This document shows, piece after piece, positions 6,790 through 13,266 of a stretch of 17,281 bases of DNA (positions are counted from its first letter, which is position 1; each line of letters opens with the position of its first letter). The stretch covers positions 1 to 17,281 of the forward strand of contig JBLHKE010000065.1 of NCBI GenBank assembly GCA_047619485.1, in the 5' to 3' direction. Below the pieces are notes generated by a model. That model saw only the letters and a list, made by a program, of their open reading frames with translations, was not told where the DNA came from and made no database searches. Made by a program: the position numbers and the translations under genes. The stretch is from JBLHKE01 sp047619485. GTDB lineage: Bacteria > Verrucomicrobiota > Verrucomicrobiia > Verrucomicrobiales > DEV007.

Positions 6790-6980
6790 TCGGGTGCCTA
6801 GCCGGGAGATTCAAGTCGAGCTTAGGGTCTGTTACGAAATAACCTGCACAAGTCCACTTGTCTTTTGGGCCATCACCGGTGTTGGATTTCATCGCGAATA
6901 AGGCACATCCAACGCTTCTCCAACGACGACAGCGTTTTATTTTCCAGATGAATGACCAGCAATTTAAGGTTTACGGACCA

Positions 6981-8267
6981 CTAGTAGTCCTCGCTAGGCA
7001 GCATCGTCTTTGGATCGAGGCGTTCTTGCTCTGAGACCGCCACGCCGGTGATCTTCCACCCATCGACCTTGAGCGAAAGTCGGTATTCAGCGCGGTACTC
7101 GTTCACCCGCCGGTGGATGTGCTCGAAGTGGCTCACGACGCCATGAACTCGCCAGTGACAGCTGATATCGAAACGCTGAGCCGTCCCGTCCGGGGCTGGC
7201 TCGATCGCTTTGGCCGTGGCTTCGAGAATTTCAACATCGTGCACCTTGCAGACGGCAGAGCTTTTCTCGACCACCAGCAGGCTCTGGTAGACCTCGGTGT
7301 AGATGTCGTCCAAGAGCTTGCCATCGACGCTCTGCGCGAGCACATCGTAAACCTGGTCTTCGGAGTCGAAGTCGAAGGCACTGTAAAGGTTCGCCTGCAG
7401 TTTCTTAAAGATCTCGAGTGCACGCTCATTGGTAACTCCCGCTACCGGAGCCGATTCCGAATTGAAGTTCAGATTGAAAAACGCGACCAGCCCAGCTGCG
7501 ACCAGACCCACCAGCCGCACTGGCATGGCGAGCTTGGCGATCGTCGTGCCAATGAAGAAACACAAACCCAGAGCAGCGGCGATAATCGAAATCGCTGGCA
7601 CGAGCGCCGCAGGTGGGAGCATCGCAACACCAACCCCGGCGAGTTCTTCTTCCGTGATCACGTTGATCGGTTCTACTTTCGCCGGCTTGCGGTGCCAGTA
7701 GAACTCAGGCTCTTGCGGGGAGAAGAAAACAAAATCCTCTTTGTTGTCGACGAACATCATGTTGTCGAACTCCTGGGGATCCTGATCTTCATCCACTAGG
7801 ACTCCCCAACCGCCTTCGGGGATCGGCGGGTAGATACTCCAGCGCAGTTTCATTTTTTGCGGTGGGGCTTCCGCCTGGTAGTGGAGCAAGACGCGCGCCT
7901 CGACAAAGTCGATGATCTCGCCGAGGTGCCTGGCTTGCTCCATCGGTTGGAGGCGGAGCTTCTGCATCACCGGCTTCATCGGAACGCCATCGATCTCCAC
8001 GGGGTTGTGCTTGCTGAAGTAAGCCTCGATCGCGCTGCGCCGTTCTTCCGCGCTTGGCCAATCGTCCTGATTCTCAAAAGCGACATCCTCCAGGGGGGGG
8101 AACAGGAAGGTCGGAATCCAGGGTTCGATCACCAGCAGGTTGCCGGTGAGTTCGATGTCGACCGCGATGTTGGTCGACAAGGCGCGGTGAGCCGCGGCTT
8201 GGCAAAGTAAGCCGCCGAAAAGGATCGAAACAAGCAGGATAGGCCTGATTTTCCTATGAAAAGTCAT
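6981..8267 (-). CDS. Secreted/membrane protein of unknown function, partner of ABC genes
   Basis: 428 residues, not matched to a named family. A signal peptide (about 1-26, ending CQAAA) leads to an extracytoplasmic domain beginning HRALSTNIAVDIELTGNLLV. Two hydrophobic segments follow close together (about 219-243 and 250-269) and would form a membrane hairpin. The C-terminal domain (about 278-428) opens with a helical stretch, has LLDDIYTEVYQSLLVVEK near 318, and ends in alternating strands (ISCHWRVHGVVSHFEH, YRLSLKVDGWKITGV). That ending suggests an NTF2-like fold, which is a guess. It is read in the same direction as the LolD-like ATPase and FtsX-like permease, about 200 bp ahead of them, so it may be the accessory or substrate-handling subunit of that transporter. 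An 8-base G run on the plus strand (8093-8100) lies in its 5' third. Confidence 0.8.
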   Translation of the reverse strand: MTFHRKIRPILLVSILFGGLLCQAAAHRALSTNIAVDIELTGNLLVIEPWIPTFLFPPLEDVAFENQDDWPSAEERRSAIEAYFSKHNPVEIDGVPMKPVMQKLRLQPMEQARHLGEIIDFVEARVLLHYQAEAPPQKMKLRWSIYPPIPEGGWGVLVDEDQDPQEFDNMMFVDNKEDFVFFSPQEPEFYWHRKPAKVEPINVITEEELAGVGVAMLPPAALVPAISIIAAALGLCFFIGTTIAKLAMPVRLVGLVAAGLVAFFNLNFNSESAPVAGVTNERALEIFKKLQANLYSAFDFDSEDQVYDVLAQSVDGKLLDDIYTEVYQSLLVVEKSSAVCKVHDVEILEATAKAIEPAPDGTAQRFDISCHWRVHGVVSHFEHIHRRVNEYRAEYRLSLKVDGWKITGVAVSEQERLDPKTMLPSEDY

Positions 8268-8353
8268 AAAATGAGCGATTTACTTAGCATAACTTAATAA
8301 AGTCGTTGTAATGTCCCCAGTTCTTTTGATGTTTAGTCAAATTCTAACGATTT
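8268..8353. promoter_or_regulatory. AT-rich divergent promoter region
   Basis: 86 bp between two divergent genes, clearly richer in A/T than its surroundings. On the minus strand TATGCT (8286-8291) is a possible -10 element about 20 bp before the 428-residue gene. No convincing -35 is visible for either direction. It must hold promoters for both genes or leaders to them, but exact sites cannot be called. Confidence 0.35.
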
Positions 8354-10303
8354 ATGGAGCCAAAGCGATTCGACCCACCCTCTAGTTCCAGATCCATTCC
8401 CATCATCATAGGACTGGCGCTCTGTTTTGTCGCCAATGGATGTAGTATTCTCAAGCCAGCTGGAGACGAAATCGGAGATGGCCTCTTGAGCGAGGATGGT
8501 TGGGATCCTTTCGCCGATCAATCGCGCTCGCGGCGTGATCGAGGAGGTGCAGACCACGCAGGTGAGGCGCTTGCCGTTGACGACGATTTCGTGAAGGGAG
8601 CCGGGGTAGGCGAGATCGCGAATTCGATTTCGCGCAAACCGAGCGGTGCCGTCGGGAGCGTCGGGAGCGTCGAGGGCGTCGAGGAAGCCTTCAAAAATGG
8701 GGACTACCGTAAGGCACTTGCGGAAGCTCGTTCGCTGCGTGCGAAGTCTTCCGCGGGTTCAACCGACCGCGATGTCGCCGACTTTGTCGCCGCGGCTTGC
8801 AAGTACTACCTCGGGGAGTTCCACGAAGCGCAGCCGATCCTGGACGCGCATGTGAAATCGTTTCCCAACAGCCGCCATCGCGAGAGCGCGCTCTACTATC
8901 AAGCTAGCAACCACGTCCGACTGCGACAGTGGAAGATCGGAGCTGATCTGCTCGACAACTACATCGCTAGTTATCCCGAATCACTGTTGCTTGAGTTCGC
9001 CATGTTCGACCGTGCGACCTGTCACTCCGAGCTGGGCGAGGGCAGTGAGGCCGTGAAGTTGATAGAGAAGCTGGAGCGCGATTTCATCTATTCGAAAGTC
9101 CGCGATCGGGCTCTCGTTTTGAAAGGGGATGTCTTGCAGGAGAGCGGCGATCTCGCGGGTGCGCAGGCTGCGTATCTCAGGGCGCGCACCGCTGCCAAGG
9201 AACTGAAGCACTCGGAACTCGATGCTCGTTGCCTAGCGAATCTGGTGGCGGTCACGGCCGCCCGCGGACAGAACGAAACCGCGGTGAATTACTACGAGAG
9301 TTTCTTCGAATCCTATAGAAGCAGTCCATACGCTACCAAAGCGGCACGCGGAGGGCTGGTGGCGATGAAGGCGCGTGGAGGATTGGACTCAGGATTGGAG
9401 AATATGGAGCGGGTGTTGCAAGGGATGCCGCAGAACATCGATGCCTCTATCATGAACGAGACGCTGGTCGAGTATGCCAAATTCTATCGTGAGAAACACG
9501 GTCCGGAAAAACTCCTGCGACAACTCGGTAACCTGTCGAGTTCGACGCAGGGAAGCGAGCGCCTGAAAGAACAGTTAGTGATCGCCAGGCTCGAGGCGCT
9601 GGAGACCTATTTCCCCCAGAACGTGGCTGAGATCCGGGTCTTCTACAAGGAGATGCGTGCCAAGTTCAAGCCGCGCGACCTGTCGGCAACGAACGTTCTG
9701 AAGATAGCCGATTACATCGCTGAGCAGAATCCAGAAGAATCCATCGAATGGTATGATAATGCCTTGTCGAGGGGCGGTTCCCTGCATCGCGCGCGGGCGA
9801 CACTTGGCCTGGCAAAAGCTCAGGCTCGTAGTGGGAAAGAACGCGAGGCCGAGGGTGGTTTTAGAAAAGTGTTAGAGACTTTCGGTAGCCCGGAGCTCGC
9901 CGAGGAGGCGACCTTGGGTATCGCGCGAATCGCGCGGAAGCAGAAAGATTGGAACGCCTCGGCGCACTATTGGACGAGCTACCTCGACCACCAGGAATGG
10001 GACATTGCCCGCGAAGAGGCGCGGGGTGGCCTCGAAGAAGCGAAGGGGAAGGGGGCTGTCGGCAAAGCCCCGGCGTCGAAGCGAACGACGCCAGTGAAAG
10101 TGGTGAGCGCTGACCCGGTTTCCAAGGGCTTGGCAACGGCCGAATCCCAGGCCGCCTCCGGCAACAAGAACTCCGCCTACGATACTTTGGAGGGGCTACT
10201 GAAGCGTTTTGGCGGCGCTAAAAGCCTGCCAGCCATCGCCAAAAAGCCGCTCAGCAAAGCGCGTATCATGCACGAGGAACTCGGTCTTGAGCTGGGCAGG
10301 TAA
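8354..10303 (+). CDS. TPR-repeat lipoprotein
   Basis: 649 residues. The N-terminus is a lipoprotein signal with hydrophobic core IIIGLALCFV and lipobox ANGC (C30), followed by a polar, disordered linker (about 35-105). That linker includes a VGS-VGS-VEG-VEE repeat encoded by a 9-bp tandem repeat. From about 105 to 570 the protein is a run of tetratricopeptide-type helical pairs, for example FKNGDYRKALAEARSLRAKS, YYLGEFHEAQPILDAHVKSF and AQARSGKEREAEGGFRKVLE. A last unit sits near the C-terminus after a Lys/Pro/Ala-rich spacer (about 575-590). Such proteins act as scaffolds at the outer membrane or in the periplasm, as BamD and YbgF/CpoB do, but it is much longer than those and I do not equate it with either. 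No enzyme motif is seen. Confidence 0.88.
   Translation: MEPKRFDPPSSSRSIPIIIGLALCFVANGCSILKPAGDEIGDGLLSEDGWDPFADQSRSRRDRGGADHAGEALAVDDDFVKGAGVGEIANSISRKPSGAVGSVGSVEGVEEAFKNGDYRKALAEARSLRAKSSAGSTDRDVADFVAAACKYYLGEFHEAQPILDAHVKSFPNSRHRESALYYQASNHVRLRQWKIGADLLDNYIASYPESLLLEFAMFDRATCHSELGEGSEAVKLIEKLERDFIYSKVRDRALVLKGDVLQESGDLAGAQAAYLRARTAAKELKHSELDARCLANLVAVTAARGQNETAVNYYESFFESYRSSPYATKAARGGLVAMKARGGLDSGLENMERVLQGMPQNIDASIMNETLVEYAKFYREKHGPEKLLRQLGNLSSSTQGSERLKEQLVIARLEALETYFPQNVAEIRVFYKEMRAKFKPRDLSATNVLKIADYIAEQNPEESIEWYDNALSRGGSLHRARATLGLAKAQARSGKEREAEGGFRKVLETFGSPELAEEATLGIARIARKQKDWNASAHYWTSYLDHQEWDIAREEARGGLEEAKGKGAVGKAPASKRTTPVKVVSADPVSKGLATAESQAASGNKNSAYDTLEGLLKRFGGAKSLPAIAKKPLSKARIMHEELGLELGR
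8651..8686 (+). repeat. Four degenerate 9-bp tandem repeats in coding sequence
   Basis: GTCGGGAGC occurs twice in succession and is followed by GTCGAGGGC and GTCGAGGAA. The array is in frame and encodes VGS-VGS-VEG-VEE in the linker before the TPR region. Copy number could change by slippage without breaking the frame. Confidence 0.7.
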
Positions 10304-10308
10304 GTTAG

Positions 10309-10327
10309 GGCAAGCGCTTCGCTTGCC
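10309..10327. repeat. Perfect hairpin GGCAAGCG-CTT-CGCTTGCC after the TPR gene
   Basis: An 8-bp perfect stem with a 3-base loop starts 6 bp past the stop codon of the TPR lipoprotein gene. No T-run follows, so a standard intrinsic terminator is doubtful. It may stabilise the 3' end of the transcript or be a copy of a dispersed palindromic repeat. The rest of the 137-bp gap to the esterase shows no clear element. Confidence 0.5.
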
Positions 10328-10440
10328 GCTGAGGCGAGTGCGGGTGCCGTTGCCATTTGGCCTCCTGATTCGAAGAACGCGCTCCTTGAGCTTGCCGATT
10401 AGGTTGGTATTTGTAGTGATAGATCCGTAAAGTTTAGCCC

Positions 10441-11370
10441 ATGAAAGCAATCGTTGTCCTGACCCTTTCGTTAGCATTGTTCTCAGATCTCCAGGCTCGC
10501 ACCTGGACATCGAGGGACGGGAAAAAGCTGCAGGCCGAGTTCGTCTCCGCCAGCGATACCGAGGTCACGCTCAAACGTGACAGCGACGGCAAGAGTTTCA
10601 CTTTACCAATTTCGCGATTTTCAGAAGCAGACCGGACGTTCGTTAAAGAACAGGCCAGCGCTGAACCGGAAGAGGCCGGGGCGACAGAAGCGAAGCCGAT
10701 CGAAGGCGAATTCGCCAAACTCATCACCGGCGAGTGGGAACTCGCCGAGCACAAAAAACTGCCCTACGCGTTCTACGGCAGCAAGGATCTCGACGGCGCG
10801 AAAAAATACCCACTGGTCATCTCGCTGCACGGCAAGAGCGACAACAACGAGAACGGCAAGCAGATCGGCTTCGCCAGAATATTCGCGTCGGATGAAAACT
10901 ACGCCGAGCGCCCGTGCCTGATCCTAGCACCACTCTGCTACCAGCCACACGGCGGGACCGGCGGCGGTTGGAACGACGCCCCCGGCGTCGAGACGCTCGA
11001 TCTGATCAAGAAGCTCATGAAGAACCTGCCGATCGTCGACACCGATCGTATCTACGTCATCGGTTACTCGATGGGAGGCTTCGGCACCTGGCATTTCCTC
11101 AAATCCGAATCGCGCCTGTTCGCCGCAGGTGTCCCGGTTGCAGGTTACTCTAGCGGTGTTGGCAAACTGCGCTCGATGCCGATCTGGGCCTTTCACGGAG
11201 CGAAAGACAAAGTGGTCAAAGTGGACGGCGCGCGCAACGTCGCGGAAGAACTGAAGCGCTCGAAGGTCTTCAAATACACCGAGTTCCCCGAAGACGGTCA
11301 CGGCATCTCCGGGAAGGTCTTCGGCGACGAGGAGCTGCACAAGTGGCTGTTCGAGCAGAAGAAAAAGTAG
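10441..11370 (+). CDS. Secreted esterase with N-terminal SHD1-like domain
   Basis: 309 residues. A signal peptide (about 1-19, ending LQA) is followed by a compact domain at about 19-70 (TWTSRDGKKLQAEFVSASDT, then VTLKRDSDGKSFTLPISRFS). That domain matches the SHD1-like module common in Planctomycetes and Verrucomicrobia. An acidic linker leads to an alpha/beta-hydrolase domain of the phospholipase/carboxylesterase or dienelactone-hydrolase type. Visible there are the oxyanion-side segment PLVISLHGKSDN, nucleophile elbow GYSMGG (S210), acid D256 in HGAKDKVV and H287 in PEDGHG. All triad residues are present, so activity is likely. The substrate is probably an ester in the periplasm or outside the cell, such as an acylated polysaccharide or lipid, but sequence does not decide. 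SHD1 may bind a peptide or glycan partner. Confidence 0.87.
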   Translation: MKAIVVLTLSLALFSDLQARTWTSRDGKKLQAEFVSASDTEVTLKRDSDGKSFTLPISRFSEADRTFVKEQASAEPEEAGATEAKPIEGEFAKLITGEWELAEHKKLPYAFYGSKDLDGAKKYPLVISLHGKSDNNENGKQIGFARIFASDENYAERPCLILAPLCYQPHGGTGGGWNDAPGVETLDLIKKLMKNLPIVDTDRIYVIGYSMGGFGTWHFLKSESRLFAAGVPVAGYSSGVGKLRSMPIWAFHGAKDKVVKVDGARNVAEELKRSKVFKYTEFPEDGHGISGKVFGDEELHKWLFEQKKK

Positions 11371-11677
11371 CTTGTCAAAAAAGGGATCGAGCACCTCCTT
11401 TGGCGTTACCCCAGAAGGCAAAAAGGCGCACCAGCAGCCCCTGCAGTTCTTTCCCGATGAATTCCCCGCTGGCGACCATGCGCCGATGACTGGCGCCACC
11501 GCGAAAAGCTAGTTGGGTTTCAAAAATGCTGACGGGGCGGCTGCGGATTCCACTTCTGAACTCGACCTCATCTTTCCCCACCGTGGCGAGCGTTTGGGAC
11601 TTTTTTCCTCGCTCGGTTCGACTCGCGACCGGTGAAAGAGTTGTGAGGGCTCGGCAAAATTGAGGTCGAAACCGTAA

Positions 11678-11998
11678 GTGGCCCCGCTCGCCGAGGCGGA
11701 CGCGCAGAAGCGAGACACCCCACCCGGCGTCAAGCAAGCCCTGCGCAAAGCGCTCGTCAAGTTCCCGCCCAAGCTCAGCCCGATCGAACGCAAGCGCACC
11801 CATGTGCTGTATTCCCGCGTGCAGCACATCCGGCGGCTTTTCCGCAGCAAAGGCAACGATTACAACGTGACCGACTCGCACTACTCTGACCCGCCAATCT
11901 TCGCCAACGACGGACTATTCCCGCTACGATCTCGTCTAGAAGTAGCGCCGCGACCCGCCGAGGTTGTGGGCGGCCAGCACAGCAGGTCGCGACTCTAG
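11678..11998 (+). pseudogene. Possible gene remnant (106 codons, unrecognised)
   Basis: Open plus-strand frame from a GTG, coding MAPLAEADAQKRDTPPGVKQ and onward to a TAG at 11998. Third positions are mostly G or C over about 80 codons, and the middle part has a plausible protein composition (helical basic stretch, then aromatic/Asp-rich segment). The last 20 residues look random (PRPAEVVGGQHSRSRL). No family is recognised. It may be the surviving piece of a longer gene whose 5' part has been lost or shifted in frame, or a chance frame. Low confidence. Confidence 0.25.
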
Positions 11999-12032
11999 AA
12001 AGCCGTCCAATGAGTCGCTCGGATCTTCGATG

Positions 12033-12048
12033 TTCGCCGCTTGGCGAA
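12033..12048. terminator. Short hairpin TTCGCC-GCTT-GGCGAA after the AI-2E transporter gene
   Basis: A 6-bp perfect stem with a 4-base loop lies 11 bp past the stop codon of the minus-strand AI-2E family gene. No T-run follows in the direction of that gene. It could help end or protect the transcript but does not meet the usual intrinsic terminator pattern. Confidence 0.3.
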
Positions 12049-12058
12049 GTCAATCATC

Positions 12059-13162
12059 TCAGTCAGCCTGGTCTGCCTTTGCTAGTTCCGGCTCAGCGGC
12101 AGCGATCTCGTCGCTCTTGCCCATTGCCAGCGAAAGCCAGTGCAGGTCCTCTGAGTTGTCGAGGATGACCTTGACGACCATCGTCAGTGGCACCGCCAAG
12201 AACATCCCGACGAGTCCCCAGACCCAGCCCCAGAACAACACAGACAGAATCACGACCGAAGTCGAAACGCCGAAGCGCTGTCCCATCAGCATCGGCTCCA
12301 TAAAATTACCGAGCACCATGTTGATGGCGAGGTAGCCGAGCAGCACGAATAGCGCGGTCGACGGGGAGTGATCGACCAGTGCGAGGATCGTTGGCGGAAA
12401 GCTTGCAATGATCGAGCCGATCGCTGGGATGTAGTTGAAAATGAAGCCGACCAGAGCCCACAGGACTGGGAAATTCACGTCTAGGCTCCAGGTGAGTAGT
12501 CCAGCCAAAATGCCGGTAATCGTGCTGATCGCGGTCTTGATACCGAGGTATTTTTGAATGTCCTTCGCCGTGTTTTGAAAACGCTCGAGGTCGGGGCCTC
12601 GCGCCTGGTGGATCGCCGCGAGCTTGCGCCTGAAGCCTCCTGCCTCGGTCAGGAAAAAGATCATCACGATAACGATGAAGACGAAATCCTTCGCCACGCC
12701 GATCGTCTTGCCGAGGAAGCCGAGCAGTTCTTTCACCCCGCTCTCGATGTATTGATTGATCTTCTCCTGCTCGAGTTCGATCTTCATGTTGTGGGCCTCG
12801 AAGTAGTCGCGCCACTCCTCGGTCTTGGTGGTGATCTTCGTCTGGTAGTTCTTCACCTCACCTTGGAACTGGTCGACGAGGTTAAAGCTGACGAGGGCGA
12901 TCGGACTGATAATTCCGACATCGACAACAATTGTCAGGAGCACCGCGATGAAGCGTGGCAGCCCCCAGTTGCGCAACACCCGCAGGATCGGCAGGCTCAG
13001 CACAGATAGGAAAAATGCCAAAATGATCGGCACTAGCAGCGGCGCGGCCACTTTCAGGCCGCCGATAATGATGACGACGCAGGCGAGCGCGTAGAGCACG
13101 CGGATGCCGCCCTTGCGTTGTTGGTCTGACGATTCATCCATGTGCGAGCTATAGTCAGCCAT
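12059..13162 (-). CDS. AI-2E/PerM family transporter
   Basis: 367-residue polytopic inner-membrane protein of the AI-2E (UPF0118/PerM) family. Members include TqsA and PerM, and in other bacteria sodium or proton antiporters. It has a polar N-terminus (1-18), then two early membrane segments (about 21-58) and a third near 67-98. A charged extracytoplasmic stretch (about 100-148: QGEVKNYQTKITTKTEEWRD and on) is followed by five or more segments. Family marks include the segment LDVNFPVLWALVGFIFNYIP, which ends in the conserved FNYIP-x-x-G, then PPTILAL and NFMEPMLMGQRFG with the family's E-P-x-x-x-G pattern. The C-terminus LAMGKSDEIAAAEPELAKAD is soluble. The name reflects the family, and this protein need not move autoinducer-2. 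It stands alone, divergent from the M16 peptidase gene about 100 bp away. Confidence 0.9.
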   Translation of the reverse strand: MADYSSHMDESSDQQRKGGIRVLYALACVVIIIGGLKVAAPLLVPIILAFFLSVLSLPILRVLRNWGLPRFIAVLLTIVVDVGIISPIALVSFNLVDQFQGEVKNYQTKITTKTEEWRDYFEAHNMKIELEQEKINQYIESGVKELLGFLGKTIGVAKDFVFIVIVMIFFLTEAGGFRRKLAAIHQARGPDLERFQNTAKDIQKYLGIKTAISTITGILAGLLTWSLDVNFPVLWALVGFIFNYIPAIGSIIASFPPTILALVDHSPSTALFVLLGYLAINMVLGNFMEPMLMGQRFGVSTSVVILSVLFWGWVWGLVGMFLAVPLTMVVKVILDNSEDLHWLSLAMGKSDEIAAAEPELAKADQAD

Positions 13163-13266
13163 CTGGGGCGAAAAGCAAAACGAGAAATACCGGTAGTGCG
13201 CAACGCCACCTCCAAGCGCGAAAACGCCGCTTTACTTGTCGGCGCAGGCTTCTAGTTTTGCGGAAA

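Larger units (their letters stand above)
11371..12058. other. 688-bp region without a convincing gene; possible decayed coding sequence
   Basis: Several overlapping open frames exist on both strands, none with a recognisable domain. The most gene-like is the plus-strand frame at about 11678-11998. It starts at GTG, has GC-rich third positions like real genes nearby, and contains PPKLSPIERKRTHVLYSRVQ, then DYNVTDSHYSDPP. Just upstream, 11372-11512 reads as another plus-strand frame (TPEGKKAHQQPLQFFPDEFP) that ends at a TAG. A 168-codon minus-strand frame (11375-11881) covers the same bases but is Arg/Gly-rich and looks like shadow. I read the stretch as a remnant of one or more inactivated genes with spacer, with low certainty. 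A short stem (12033-12048) lies at its right end. Confidence 0.4.

Noticed and set aside
7113..7799. Plus-strand open frame of 228 codons opposite the 428-residue gene
   Set aside because: The minus-strand product has a signal peptide, membrane segments and coherent domains. The plus-strand frame has none of these.
10924..11499. Minus-strand open frame of 191 codons opposite the esterase
   Set aside because: Lies over the catalytic core of the esterase, and its sequence has no domain signature.
11375..11881. Minus-strand frame of 168 codons as a real gene
   Set aside because: Arg/Gly/Ala-rich with no family match. I leave it inside the unresolved gap rather than call it.
13258..13266. TTG start for the M16 peptidase
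   Set aside because: The ATG three codons later begins a standard signal peptide, and nothing supports the TTG.
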